Of a DNA stretch of 64,000 bases, positions 34,852 through 44,408 are shown piece by piece. Each line of letters begins with the position of its first letter. Position 1 is the first letter of the stretch. Below the pieces are notes generated by a model that saw only the letters and a list, made by a program, of their open reading frames with translations, made no database searches and had not been told where the DNA came from. The stretch is from contig NZ_OY780939.1 in assembly GCF_963675975.1 (NCBI RefSeq), positions 2,976,001 through 3,040,000 on the forward strand, in the 5' to 3' direction. Source of the DNA: Halarcobacter sp. (GTDB lineage: Bacteria; Campylobacterota; Campylobacteria; Campylobacterales; Arcobacteraceae). A program made the position numbers and the translations under genes.

Positions 34852-36577
34852 CCTCCATATCTTTTCCTATATCTAGTATTCTACCAAATACTTTATCAAT
34901 ATTATCATGTACTCTCGAATCTTTATCTAAAAACATGATTCTATGTTTATTTAATTGATTAACATTTTTTAGTCCCATTACAGCTAATAAACCTCTAATC
35001 CCTTTTAATAAGTTGTTATGATAATGTTCAACTTTTTTTGCTTGTTTATGAACAAAATATTTTTTTCTTTTATTTTTATTTTGAGTTGCAAGACCTACTG
35101 GACAATCGTGTCCATTTGTTCCAGAGCAATATCTTGCACGGATACAGCCTGCACTCATCATAAATCCTCTTGCTATTTGTACAAAATCAGCACCCAAAGA
35201 TAAAATAATAACAATATCATCAGGTGTAAGTAGCTTTCCACTAGCAACAACTTTTATTTTATCTCTGATTCCATAATCTTTTAAAACTTTATCCACTAAA
35301 TAAACAGAGTCTTTGATATCTAAACCAATTCTTTCCATCATTTCAATAGGAGCTGTAGCACTTCCTCCACTTCCACTATCAATAGATATAAAATCAGGAT
35401 AAGCATCATTTCCAGCTTCTATTCTTTTTTTAATCTCTTCAACTAAAGGGATTATGTTTTCATAATCTGAAATAACTATTTTAATCCCAACAGGCTTTTC
35501 TGATAGATTTTGCATTTGACCAACAAAATCAAAAAGCTCTTCAACAGAGTTTGCAAAAGGGAATCTATTTGGAGAAAATAAATCTTTGTGGGCTTCAACA
35601 TTTCTATAATAAGCAATTGCCGGACTTACTTTTTCAGCTGTTAATTTTCCACCTGTTTGTTTTGCACCTTGAGCTATTTTTAGTTCTGTCATTTTACAGA
35701 ATCTCATAACTTTTTGGTATCTTACTGGATCAAACTTTCCATCTTTTGTACGAACTGAATATAAGCCTGAACTAACTTGTAAAATAATATCTGGCATATC
35801 TTCAGGAACATCTTTAGGAAAGTTTTCTAAAGGTGCTTCCCAATCTGGTCTATGAAAAATTTTTGTTTTTAAATCGAATATATAAGTTTCAGCCTCAGGG
35901 TCTTTTTTAAATATCATTTTTCTATAGGCATCAATTGCAAGGGCTCCATTAAATAGTTTTTTAACTATATCTCTTACAACTATTTGAAACTTTGTCCCTT
36001 CAACCATTTTCATATATTTTTTATCATAATTTTGGTGAGTTATAAAAAAGTTTGAAGTTAATCCACCCTCACCTGAGTTTATTGGGAATTTTCCTTCATT
36101 TGCACCTATAACAAAAGCTCTAGTTCCTTCAGGTGAGATAGAACCATCACTCATAGCAGAACGTGAAATAATAGACTTTGAAACATAAGGTTTTTTTCTA
36201 TTCTCACCAAATGTAACACTAAACTCAGTATCAACCTCATCTTCATTTAAAACAATATTTGCATGTCTTATCATAAATTTTGGTACAGGTAAAGGTTGAG
36301 AAGGTGAAAAAGAACTATAGTTTGGAAGGTTTCTTGAAGCTTTTGCAACCCAATCAAGTTTATCTTTTGATTCATAAAATTTTTCATCACCAAAATATTG
36401 TCTAAAAGGCTCTCTTAACTCTTCTAGAACAAACCTAAGTCTACCAATAATTGGATAGTTTACCAATAACTGATGATCTCTTTGAACATATTTATCATGT
36501 ACATACCATGCTATAATGATAAGTACAAATACTGCAATGGCAATCTCAATATATAAAGGTAGATTGTTTAGTTCCAA
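34829..36577 (-). CDS. FMN-binding glutamate synthase-like protein, membrane-anchored (paralog 2)
   Basis: 582-aa paralog of the protein at 16382-18109, very similar along its length: N-terminal TM (about 9-26) followed by A-W-Y-V-H-D-K-Y-V-Q-R, then the FMN domain with I-S-P-E-G-T-R-A-F, A-K-Q-T-G-G-K-L, I-S-I-D-S-G-S-G-G-S-A-T-A-P and R-A-R-Y-C-S-G-T-N-G-H-D-C-P-V-G. There is no glutaminase domain. Start is TTG with AGAAGGA 7 nt upstream. It heads a seven-gene operon ending with pyrF. The function is unproven. Confidence 0.85.
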   Translation of the reverse strand: MELNNLPLYIEIAIAVFVLIIIAWYVHDKYVQRDHQLLVNYPIIGRLRFVLEELREPFRQYFGDEKFYESKDKLDWVAKASRNLPNYSSFSPSQPLPVPKFMIRHANIVLNEDEVDTEFSVTFGENRKKPYVSKSIISRSAMSDGSISPEGTRAFVIGANEGKFPINSGEGGLTSNFFITHQNYDKKYMKMVEGTKFQIVVRDIVKKLFNGALAIDAYRKMIFKKDPEAETYIFDLKTKIFHRPDWEAPLENFPKDVPEDMPDIILQVSSGLYSVRTKDGKFDPVRYQKVMRFCKMTELKIAQGAKQTGGKLTAEKVSPAIAYYRNVEAHKDLFSPNRFPFANSVEELFDFVGQMQNLSEKPVGIKIVISDYENIIPLVEEIKKRIEAGNDAYPDFISIDSGSGGSATAPIEMMERIGLDIKDSVYLVDKVLKDYGIRDKIKVVASGKLLTPDDIVIILSLGADFVQIARGFMMSAGCIRARYCSGTNGHDCPVGLATQNKNKRKKYFVHKQAKKVEHYHNNLLKGIRGLLAVMGLKNVNQLNKHRIMFLDKDSRVHDNIDKVFGRILDIGKDMEDEFHESR

Positions 36578-36592
36578 AATGAATCCTTCTTA

Positions 36593-36622
36593 TTAATATT
36601 ATACTACAAAGCGTAATATTAA
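36593..36622. repeat. Inverted repeat upstream of the 36577-30377 operon
   Basis: TTAATATTA (36593-36601) and TAATATTAA (36614-36622) are exact inverted repeats 12 bp apart, starting 16 bp before the TTG start at 36577. This could be an operator or a leader hairpin. No T-run follows on either strand. Confidence 0.35.
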
Positions 36623-36655
36623 AAATTATATCCTAAGAAACTAAATTTTTCAAAT

Positions 36656-37540
36656 CTACTCTTTTTTTGAAGAAACAAAAAATCCACTTACAACAATAAG
36701 TGAGATACCTAAAATAATCCAAATATCAGGAAAAGCATCACCTAATATAAGTCCAATCATAATTGAAAAAGCAATATTAGCATAAGAGATTGTTCCTATA
36801 ATTCCAGCTTTAGCAACAGAATAAGCCTTAGTCATATAAACTTGGGCTAAAGTTGCAACACCGCCTAAACATATAATATTAATCCAATCACCAGGTTGAG
36901 GCATAACAAATTTTGCAAAAATATAATCGTATTGTTCATTTATATAAAATTCAGATATCAACATCAAAAGAAGAGGTCCAACTGTACCTATTCCCATAAA
37001 AGATAAAACTATGGTTCTTCCATCATAATATTTTCTAAGTTCTCTAATAGAAGTATACGCTAAACCAGCACCGACACCACATAAAATCCCTAGCCAATCA
37101 GTTTTATCTAAAGAGCTTCCATCAAATTTTGTAATAAACAAAATCCCTATAAAGCCTATAAAAACTCCTAGCCAACCTTTTAATCCTAATTTTTCTTTTA
37201 CGAAAAAATAAGCAAATATTGCACTAAAGATTGTAGAAGTTTTAGAGAAAGTCATAGCTTCCCCTAAAGGTATGTTTGCAATATTATAAAAAAAGAATAA
37301 AAGTGCTATAAAACCTGCTAAACCTCTAAAAACAAGTAGCATTGGTTTTCCACCTTTTTGGTTTAAAGGTGATTTATAAATTGAAATAAGTATTAATAGT
37401 ACGCCAAAAACATTTCTAAAAAAAACAACTTCGATTGAACTCATTGAACCACTAAGTTGTTTTGCAAAGGCTCCCATACAAGCGAAGCAAAAAGAAGCAA
37501 AAAGCATATATTTAATACCCAAAGTTACATCATTGGTCAT
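36656..37540 (-). CDS. EamA/DMT-family transporter
   Basis: 294-aa inner-membrane protein with ten hydrophobic helices in two EamA repeats (F-A-C-M-G-A-F-A-K in the first, G-A-G-L-A-Y-T-S-I in the second). The R-N-V-F-G-V-L-L-I motif after helix 2 is typical of the S-adenosylmethionine/riboflavin-type DMT carriers, but the substrate is not defined. It is divergent from murA. Confidence 0.85.
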   Translation of the reverse strand: MTNDVTLGIKYMLFASFCFACMGAFAKQLSGSMSSIEVVFFRNVFGVLLILISIYKSPLNQKGGKPMLLVFRGLAGFIALLFFFYNIANIPLGEAMTFSKTSTIFSAIFAYFFVKEKLGLKGWLGVFIGFIGILFITKFDGSSLDKTDWLGILCGVGAGLAYTSIRELRKYYDGRTIVLSFMGIGTVGPLLLMLISEFYINEQYDYIFAKFVMPQPGDWINIICLGGVATLAQVYMTKAYSVAKAGIIGTISYANIAFSIMIGLILGDAFPDIWIILGISLIVVSGFFVSSKKE

Positions 37541-37695
37541 TAAAAATCCTTAAAATAAAGATGGCATTTTATAGCTTTTCTTTTTAAATAAAGATTATTA
37601 ATAAACTTAAATTATAAAATTAATATTTTTAGCTATTTTTAGATAGAATTCTGACAATTTGTATAAACAATGAGCTCTGCTCTATTAGGAAAAGA

Positions 37696-38961
37696 ATGGA
37701 ATATTTAAAAATCAATGGCGAATCAAAATTAAATGGTGAAGTAGAAATCTCTGGAGCAAAAAATGCAGCTTTACCTCTAATTGCAGCAACAATCTTAGCA
37801 AAAAATGAACTTTCTATATGTAATCTGCCAGATGTTGTTGATATCAATACACTTTTAAAATTAATAGATAAACTAGGTGGAAAATTTACAAAATGTGATG
37901 ATTGTATCAAGATTGATACTTCAAAGTTAAATAAAACAACAGCTACTTATGATATTGTAAAAACGATGAGAGCATCTATTTTAGTTTTAGGCCCTATTCT
38001 AGCTAGATTTGGACACTGTGAAGTTTCACTTCCTGGTGGTTGTGCAATTGGACAAAGACCTGTTGATTTACACCTAAAAGCACTTGAAGCTATGGGAGCA
38101 AAAATCAATATCAATCATGGATATATTGAAGCTACTGCACCAAATGGTCTGAAAGGAACAAAAATTGTATTCGATAAAGTTACAGTAGGAGGAACTGAAA
38201 ATACAGTTATGGCAGCAGCTTTAGCTGAAGGTACTACTACAATTATTAATGCAGCAAAAGAACCAGAAGTACAACAACTTTGCGAAATTATAAGGAATGC
38301 AGGAATAAAAATTGAAGGGATTGGTACATCAAAACTTGTAATACATGGGTCAAATAAGCAACTACTAAATATGAAAAACTTTGATGTAATTCCAGATAGA
38401 ATTGAAGCTGGAACATATATGTGTGCCGCAGCAATTACAAATTCGAAACTTAAGATTACAAAAGTGAAACCTATTCATTTAGAAGCTGTAATAGCAAAAC
38501 TAGAAGAGATGAACTTTGAGATTATTCAAGATGATGATTCTGTAACTATTTTACCAACAGATGAGATTAAACCTGTAAATATTATTACAAGTGAATATCC
38601 AGGTTTCCCAACAGATATGCAAGCCCAATTTATGGCACTAGCAACTCAAGCAAATGGTACTAGTACTATTGATGAAAGATTATTTGAAAATAGATTTATG
38701 CATGTTAGTGAATTATTAAGATTAGGAGCTGATATCCATTTAAATGGAAATATTGCGACAATTAATGGAGCAAAAGAGACATTAAATGGTACTGATGTTA
38801 TGGCAACAGACTTAAGAGCATCATCAGCATTAGTTTTATCTGCACTTGTAGCAAAGGGAGAAACTTCAATTCATAGAATTTATCATTTAGATAGAGGATA
38901 TGAAAACCTAGAAGGGAAGTTAAACAAAATCGGAGCAAAAGTAGCTAGATATAAAGAATAG
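37696..38961 (+). CDS. murA: UDP-N-acetylglucosamine 1-carboxyvinyltransferase
   Basis: 421-aa MurA, the first committed step of peptidoglycan synthesis. It has G-A-K-N-A-A-L-P near the start, the PEP-binding Cys in [11 protein letters not shown], and the C-terminal [13 protein letters not shown]. The Cys at the fosfomycin site is present, so normal fosfomycin chemistry is expected. Full length for the family. Confidence 0.96.
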   Translation: MEYLKINGESKLNGEVEISGAKNAALPLIAATILAKNELSICNLPDVVDINTLLKLIDKLGGKFTKCDDCIKIDTSKLNKTTATYDIVKTMRASILVLGPILARFGHCEVSLPGGCAIGQRPVDLHLKALEAMGAKININHGYIEATAPNGLKGTKIVFDKVTVGGTENTVMAAALAEGTTTIINAAKEPEVQQLCEIIRNAGIKIEGIGTSKLVIHGSNKQLLNMKNFDVIPDRIEAGTYMCAAAITNSKLKITKVKPIHLEAVIAKLEEMNFEIIQDDDSVTILPTDEIKPVNIITSEYPGFPTDMQAQFMALATQANGTSTIDERLFENRFMHVSELLRLGADIHLNGNIATINGAKETLNGTDVMATDLRASSALVLSALVAKGETSIHRIYHLDRGYENLEGKLNKIGAKVARYKE

Positions 38962-39024
38962 TTTATTATCTTATTTAAGAAATAATTTAATAAAATAGAT
39001 TTAAAGAAGATTAAAGGTTATTAT

Positions 39025-40122
39025 ATGAAATTAGAAATCTCATTGTTTAGATTTGATTACAAGTCAGATTATTTACCATATTACACAAAAAACTATGTAA
39101 AAATAAAAAATGAAAAATCACTTCTTGATATATTAAATAATATCAATATTGAACATCCATTTGAGTTTAGAAGTGCACCACATTTTCCTTTAGTGATAAA
39201 TGGTATTTATACATATGCTTCAATAAGTATTGATGAACTAGTAAATACTTTTGGAACTGATTTAGTTATTGAACCAATATCTATAAGAAGAGCACATACA
39301 GACTTAATGATAAATGATGCAGACTTTCACGAAAGATTAAAAGTATTATCAGAATTTATTACAGATGAAGATAAAAAGAATTACGAAAACTATAAAATAT
39401 ATTTTTACGCATCAAATACAATTAACTATGAATATGATTATATTGGAGATTCTATATTATTATTAGCTTATGACTTAATTGAAAAAAATCCAAATTTAGA
39501 AAATGATATTTTAGAAGCAATAAATGATTATGATACTTCTATTGAATATAATACTAGCCTAAAAAACAGAGTTTATATGCTTGACTCTAAAGTAATAGAA
39601 AAAATTAATACAATAAAAGAAAAACTAAAAATCACAAAACCTATAAAAGAACAAAACCTATTTTTAGATAAAAAGAATAAAATTGATTTTGGAACTTTTG
39701 ACGAGAATTATACAATTAAACATAACTTTGAAGATTTTAATCTTGCATATTATAAAGGTTTAAAAGAGGATACACAAGTTAGTTCTTTATTAGAAAAATT
39801 AAGTGCAAAAATCATAAATACACCTTCTATGAACACTGATTTAGCTTTAGAAACTTTCCATATCAATTCTGATTTCTCTATGAAACTAGCTTCAACTGTT
39901 ATGTTAGAAGCTTTTGATAATAATGCAGACTTACTAATTGTTGATAATGATGAGATTTTCTATCTTTTAGATTCAAATAGAAAAGCTATGGAAAAAGTTT
40001 CAGGTAGAGCAATTTTAACTCCAGTTATACATAAAAATGAACTTCAAAAACTTGTATCAGGAGACCATGAATCACTAAAAGAGCAACTAAAAAAACATAT
40101 AGTTGATCCAGAAATTATATAA
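39025..40122 (+). CDS. Hypothetical protein, 365 aa (possibly DUF5644)
   Basis: Soluble protein. The N-terminal 90 residues resemble a ferredoxin-like fold as in fumarate-reductase/HdrB-type proteins (L-F-R-F-D-Y-K-S-D-Y-L-P-Y), but it has no cysteines to hold a cluster. The C-terminal 90 residues (N-A-D-L-L-I-V-D-N-D-E-I-F, then D-S-N-R-K-A-M-E) look like the end of HdrB-type subunits. I recall a Campylobacterota family DUF5644 of this kind, unconfirmed. It lies 64 bp after murA and 11 bp before the HNH-like gene. Confidence 0.55.
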   Translation: MKLEISLFRFDYKSDYLPYYTKNYVKIKNEKSLLDILNNINIEHPFEFRSAPHFPLVINGIYTYASISIDELVNTFGTDLVIEPISIRRAHTDLMINDADFHERLKVLSEFITDEDKKNYENYKIYFYASNTINYEYDYIGDSILLLAYDLIEKNPNLENDILEAINDYDTSIEYNTSLKNRVYMLDSKVIEKINTIKEKLKITKPIKEQNLFLDKKNKIDFGTFDENYTIKHNFEDFNLAYYKGLKEDTQVSSLLEKLSAKIINTPSMNTDLALETFHINSDFSMKLASTVMLEAFDNNADLLIVDNDEIFYLLDSNRKAMEKVSGRAILTPVIHKNELQKLVSGDHESLKEQLKKHIVDPEII

Positions 40123-40132
40123 ATGAGATAAA

Positions 40133-40753
40133 ATGGTATTAGATATAACTTTCATCATTTTTGGATGTTTGATAATTGTATCACTAATACCACTTTATAT
40201 TTATAGAAAAGAGATTTATAGAAAACTTAGTAGAAAAGGTGATATAAAAACTTTTTTTAACGATACAAAAAACTATCTAATTAGTAGCTATCCAAAAATT
40301 CAATTTAATTTTGATATTTTAAAAAAATTTGAAAATGAAGAAGATATAAAAGTTAAAGAAACTCTTATTGCAGAAGAGTTTGTCAAACAATTTACCTATT
40401 TTGAGTATGAACTTAGTACTCAAAATAGTGTTCCCCATGAAAAACTTTGGAGTAGTTATGACCAAAATTCAAAATTACTAAAAGATAATAAATTTCCAAC
40501 AGATTGGGCACAAAGAAAAAAAACTGCTTGGATGAGAGATGATGGTAGATGTAATAGATGTGGCTTAAAAATAGACTTATCTAATGCAAATGCACTCTTA
40601 GTAAAACAGATGAAAGACGGCGGTGGATTCAATCTTGAAAATATTGTTGTTTTATGCCATGATTGTACAAAAATCATAAAATCTTCAAATCTTGAAAGAA
40701 CAAGAACAGATTTAAACCTTTTAGATAAACTTATAAAAAAGATACATCTGTAA
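40133..40753 (+). CDS. Membrane-anchored HNH-like zinc-ribbon protein (catalytic His apparently missing)
   Basis: 206-aa protein with an N-terminal membrane helix (about 3-24) and a C-terminal HNH-type zinc ribbon: R-D-D-G-R-C-N-R-C-G ... L-C-H-D-C. The Asn of the motif (L-E-N-I-V) is present. The D-H pair that normally opens the motif is replaced by L-V, and the final H of L-C-x2-C-H is T. So the fold seems kept but nuclease activity is doubtful. It lies 11 bp after the 365-aa gene and ends against the convergent secretin gene. Confidence 0.65.
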   Translation: MVLDITFIIFGCLIIVSLIPLYIYRKEIYRKLSRKGDIKTFFNDTKNYLISSYPKIQFNFDILKKFENEEDIKVKETLIAEEFVKQFTYFEYELSTQNSVPHEKLWSSYDQNSKLLKDNKFPTDWAQRKKTAWMRDDGRCNRCGLKIDLSNANALLVKQMKDGGGFNLENIVVLCHDCTKIIKSSNLERTRTDLNLLDKLIKKIHL

Positions 40754-40754
40754 A

Positions 40755-42197
40755 TTACATATTAAAATATTTGTTATACATCTCTTGATGAAGATCTCTT
40801 TTATCTTTTTTCTCTGCTGTTTTAGTACTTTTTTCTCTTAATTTAATTAACACTTTTTCTAAAAATTCATCTTCTAAACTTTTAAGTTTTGATAACTCTT
40901 TTCTTATATATGTTAAATCTCTATTTTCAGGAATAATATATGGGGTGATAACTATTACAAGGTTTTTATTTTGAGAATTATTTTGCCTATTTTTAAATAA
41001 TTCACCAATCAAAGGGATATCTCCTGCTAGAGGGATTTTTTGAATACTATTCTCTTTTTTCTTTTCTATAAGTCCACCTATTATTACACTTTCTCCGTTG
41101 TTTAAAATAGCTTTTGTATTAATCTCTTTTTTTGAAGTATCAGGATTAACATTAAAGCTGTTTCTATTTTTTATATTTTCTACTAATGTTATTACATCTA
41201 AAAAGACTTTTTCATCTTTTGAAATTCTAGGTTTTACTTTTAAGCTAAGCCCTACATCTTCCCTTTCATAAGTGATACTAGTGTTTCCTCCATCAGTAAC
41301 AGTTCTTCCTGTTTGTATTGAGATGGTTTCTCCTACATATATTGAGCTTTCACTATTATTTACACAAAGAATTGAGGGTTCAGATATTATATCAAGACCA
41401 TAAGTTCTATTTAACAAATTTAAAGATGCTCCTAAAGCAATAGTTTCACTAACATTTGGAATATTTAAACCAATTGCAGAGGTATCAATTGCAATAGCAT
41501 CTCCACCATTTAGATTTGATGCAAAAGTATATAAACCACCCGAATAACTTTTGCCACCTAATATCCCATAACTAATCCCAATCTCCTCAATCAAATCATT
41601 ATCTAACTCTATAATTAAAGCTTTAATATATACTTGTTTTTTAGGCTTATCAAGCTTTAATATTAAATCTTTTAACTCTTCTATTTGTGATAAGTTAGCA
41701 TTAATAATGATTGAATTTGTTAGCTCATCAATTGCGATTACTGGTTTAACTTTGTTTTTATAATCTTTTTTTGAAATTATTAAATCAAGAGTTTTAGCTA
41801 CACTTGTGGCATCATTATTTTCCAAATAAATTAATTCATTAAAAGATTTATTCTTTTTTTCCTTTTTAAAAAAAACTTTTTTCTTTTTATTTATAGTTTT
41901 TTTAACTAAAGTACTCCTTTTTACAATTCTGATTATATTATTATCCTCAATAAGAATATAACCTTTAGGTTTTAAACTATATTTTAAAATATCTAAAAGA
42001 CGATTTTCATCTATTGGTGAGTTTGATATAAAATCTACACTTCCTTCAATTTTTTCAGTTAAAAGTATATTTTTACCTATTTTTTTAGAAGTAATTGTAA
42101 TTAACTCTTCAATACTTAAATCTTTAAAATTTATATTTATTAAGTTTGAAGAATAACATTGGCATATGAAAAGTAATAATAAAAAAGCATATTTCAT
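40755..42197 (-). CDS. Secretin (GspD/PilQ/MshL family)
   Basis: 480-aa outer-membrane secretin. A signal peptide (residues 1-16) is followed by an N0/STN-like domain (N-F-K-D-L-S-I-E-E-L), an N1-type ring domain with L-D-K-P-K-K-Q-V-Y-I-K-A-L-I-I-E, and the secretin core with I-Y-V-G-E-T-I and V-I-G-G-L-I-E plus V-I-T-P-Y-I-I. It is shorter than classical GspD, closer to MshL. No other secretion or pilus gene is adjacent, so the pathway is unknown. Confidence 0.88.
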   Translation of the reverse strand: MKYAFLLLLFICQCYSSNLININFKDLSIEELITITSKKIGKNILLTEKIEGSVDFISNSPIDENRLLDILKYSLKPKGYILIEDNNIIRIVKRSTLVKKTINKKKKVFFKKEKKNKSFNELIYLENNDATSVAKTLDLIISKKDYKNKVKPVIAIDELTNSIIINANLSQIEELKDLILKLDKPKKQVYIKALIIELDNDLIEEIGISYGILGGKSYSGGLYTFASNLNGGDAIAIDTSAIGLNIPNVSETIALGASLNLLNRTYGLDIISEPSILCVNNSESSIYVGETISIQTGRTVTDGGNTSITYEREDVGLSLKVKPRISKDEKVFLDVITLVENIKNRNSFNVNPDTSKKEINTKAILNNGESVIIGGLIEKKKENSIQKIPLAGDIPLIGELFKNRQNNSQNKNLVIVITPYIIPENRDLTYIRKELSKLKSLEDEFLEKVLIKLREKSTKTAEKKDKRDLHQEMYNKYFNM

Positions 42198-42242
42198 AAC
42201 ACAACTTTTATAATAATTTTTTTAATTATATTTTAATCTATC

Positions 42243-42818
42243 TTAAAGTTGTATTGCAATCTCTCTTGGAAGTTGTTTTTTTAATTGATCATATTGTTCA
42301 TCTGTTACATCTAAAGTTAATTTCACTTTATCACTAAAATCTTTATTGCTAATTTGAATTTGAAGGTTATTAACTATATACTCAACTAAAGATAAAGAGC
42401 TATAATCAAACTCTAATTTTTCACTTTTTAGTTTTTCATATTTTATTAAATTTGAAGAATTGATAACTAAATTGACTGCATCACTGTAAGCCCGAACCAA
42501 ACCACCAGTACCAAGTTTTATTCCACCAAAATACCTTACAATAATTACGCCACAATTTATAAGTTCATTACCAGCTAATACATTTAAAGATGGTTTTCCA
42601 CTTGTACCTTTTGGCTCTCCATCATCACTAGAGTTTTCTACTACTTGGTCAAATTCATTTAAGTATCTATATGCATAAACATAATGTCTTGCTTTTGGAT
42701 GTTCTTTTCTAATTTTTTCCATCATTAAATCAAAGTTTTCGTATGGAGTTAAATAAGCAATAAACTTTGATTTTTTTTCTTCTAAAGTTTGGGTATAGTT
42801 CTCATTAATAAAATACAT
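42243..42818 (-). CDS. YigZ/IMPACT family protein
   Basis: 191-aa protein of the UPF0029/YigZ family. It contains K-S-K-F-I-A-Y, D-D-G-E-P-K-G-T-S-G-K-P, and V-R-Y-F-G-G-I-K-L-G-T-G-G-L-V-R-A-Y, the family signature. YigZ proteins are thought to act on ribosome or translation factors; the biochemical role is unsettled. Divergent from tlyA. Confidence 0.92.
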   Translation of the reverse strand: MYFINENYTQTLEEKKSKFIAYLTPYENFDLMMEKIRKEHPKARHYVYAYRYLNEFDQVVENSSDDGEPKGTSGKPSLNVLAGNELINCGVIIVRYFGGIKLGTGGLVRAYSDAVNLVINSSNLIKYEKLKSEKLEFDYSSLSLVEYIVNNLQIQISNKDFSDKVKLTLDVTDEQYDQLKKQLPREIAIQL

Positions 42819-42875
42819 TTTTTAATTTTACTAAAATAATCTGATTTAGAGCTTTTTTTTATTATAATTGCAAGT

Positions 42876-43583
42876 ATGAGATTAGACATTTATCTAACAA
42901 AAAACTTTGATATACAAAGTAGAAATAAAGCACACGAAATAATAAAAGCTAAAAAAGTAAAAGTTAATGGAAACACTGTAACAAAACCCTCTTTTATAGT
43001 AGATGAAAATTCAAAGATAGAACTTTTAGAAGAGGATTTTTATGTAAGTCGTGCAGCTTATAAATTAAAATATTTTTTAAATGAAATAAATATTAATTTA
43101 TCAGCTTTAGATGGACTTGACATAGGAAGTAGTACTGGTGGATTTACCCAAATATTACTAGAATCAGATATTAAAAGTGTAACTTGTGTTGATGTTGGGT
43201 CAAACCAATTACATGAAAAAATAAAAAATGATAAAAGAATAATATTTTTTGAGAATCAAGATATTAGAACTTTTAACTCAGAAAAAAAGTTTGATATTAT
43301 CACTTGTGATGTTTCATTTATCTCAGTTTTAAATATTATAAATGATATTGACAGATTAGCAAAAGATAAAATTATAATCCTTTTTAAACCTCAATTTGAA
43401 GTTGGTACAAATATAAAAAGAGACAAAAAAGGGGTTGTAAAAGATAAAAAAGCTATAGTTAAAGCAAGAGAAAAATTCTTAGACCAATGCAAATTATTAG
43501 ATTGGAAACTAAATTATTTTTCACCTAGCAGGTTAGAAGGAAAAGATGGAAATGAAGAAGAGCTCTTCTATTTTAGTAAATAA
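42876..43583 (+). CDS. tlyA: TlyA-family rRNA 2'-O-methyltransferase
   Basis: 235-aa protein with an N-terminal S4 RNA-binding domain (1-60, M-R-L-D-I-Y-L) and an FtsJ-like methyltransferase domain with the SAM loop D-I-G-S-S-T-G-G-F-T and the K-P-Q-F-E-V-G motif. TlyA methylates 16S/23S rRNA and affects capreomycin susceptibility in relatives. Its 3' end overlaps ribF by 38 bp. Confidence 0.92.
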   Translation: MRLDIYLTKNFDIQSRNKAHEIIKAKKVKVNGNTVTKPSFIVDENSKIELLEEDFYVSRAAYKLKYFLNEININLSALDGLDIGSSTGGFTQILLESDIKSVTCVDVGSNQLHEKIKNDKRIIFFENQDIRTFNSEKKFDIITCDVSFISVLNIINDIDRLAKDKIIILFKPQFEVGTNIKRDKKGVVKDKKAIVKAREKFLDQCKLLDWKLNYFSPSRLEGKDGNEEELFYFSK

Positions 43584-44388
43584 AAAAGATATTACAGCAA
43601 TAGCACTTGGAGGCTTTGATGGGATGCATATAGCCCATCAAGAATTATTTAATCACTTAGGAGATAAGGGAGCTGTTGTTTCAATAGAATCAGAATATGC
43701 AAATCTAACTCCAAAAACATATAGACAAGAGTATTGTAAATATCCAATTTATTACTATATTTTAGAAAATATAAAACACTTATCAGGAGAAGAGTTTATC
43801 TCTTTATTAAAAGAGGAGTTTCCAAATTTAGAAAAAATAGTTGTAGGTTTCGATTTTTGTTTTGGTAAAAATAGAAAAAATTGTATTTCTGAATTAAAAA
43901 ATCTATTTCATGGTGAAGTTACAGTTGTAGATGAAATAAAACTTGATGGGATACCTGTTCACTCTAGAATAATTAGAGATTATATAAAAGATGGTGATAT
44001 AAAACAAGCAAATAGACTTTTAGGAAAAGAGTATAAAATATTTGGTAATCAAATTAAAGGGCAAGGATTAGGCTCTAAAAGTTTTGTTCCGACAATTAAT
44101 CTAAATATAGAAGATTTTATTCTTCCAACAGAAGGTGTTTATCTTACAAAAACAATTATAAATGAAGAGGAATTACCATCAGTAACTTTTTTAGGGCATA
44201 GAGTTACAACAGATGGAAGTTTTGCAGTAGAAACACATATTATAGACAAAAATATTAAAAATAGATTCTCTTTAGTACAAATAAAATTTATTGATAAAAT
44301 AAGAGATAATAAAAAATTTAATTCTTTTGAAGAGTTAAAAAAACAAATAGAACTTGATTTAAAAATGGCAAAAGACCTATTAAAGTAG
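43546..44388 (+). CDS. ribF: Bifunctional riboflavin kinase / FAD synthetase
   Basis: 280-aa enzyme making FMN and FAD. The N-terminal nucleotidyltransferase has G-G-F-D-G-M-H-I-A-H-Q and, near the middle, V-H-S-R-I-I-R-D; the kinase domain has K-S-F-V-P-T-I-N-L and the G-V-Y segment. The ATG at 43546 has AAGG 5 nt upstream and overlaps the tlyA end by 38 bp, a conserved-looking coupling. Confidence 0.92.
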   Translation: MEMKKSSSILVNKKDITAIALGGFDGMHIAHQELFNHLGDKGAVVSIESEYANLTPKTYRQEYCKYPIYYYILENIKHLSGEEFISLLKEEFPNLEKIVVGFDFCFGKNRKNCISELKNLFHGEVTVVDEIKLDGIPVHSRIIRDYIKDGDIKQANRLLGKEYKIFGNQIKGQGLGSKSFVPTINLNIEDFILPTEGVYLTKTIINEEELPSVTFLGHRVTTDGSFAVETHIIDKNIKNRFSLVQIKFIDKIRDNKKFNSFEELKKQIELDLKMAKDLLK

Positions 44389-44408
44389 AGTAAATTTAAT
44401 ACTCTACT
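44384..44408. terminator. Possible bidirectional terminator between ribF and the convergent cyclase gene
   Basis: AGTAGAGTA (44384-44392) pairs with TACTCTACT (44400-44408) around 7 nt. Both stop codons lie in or next to the stem. T-tracts are weak on both sides. Confidence 0.45.
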
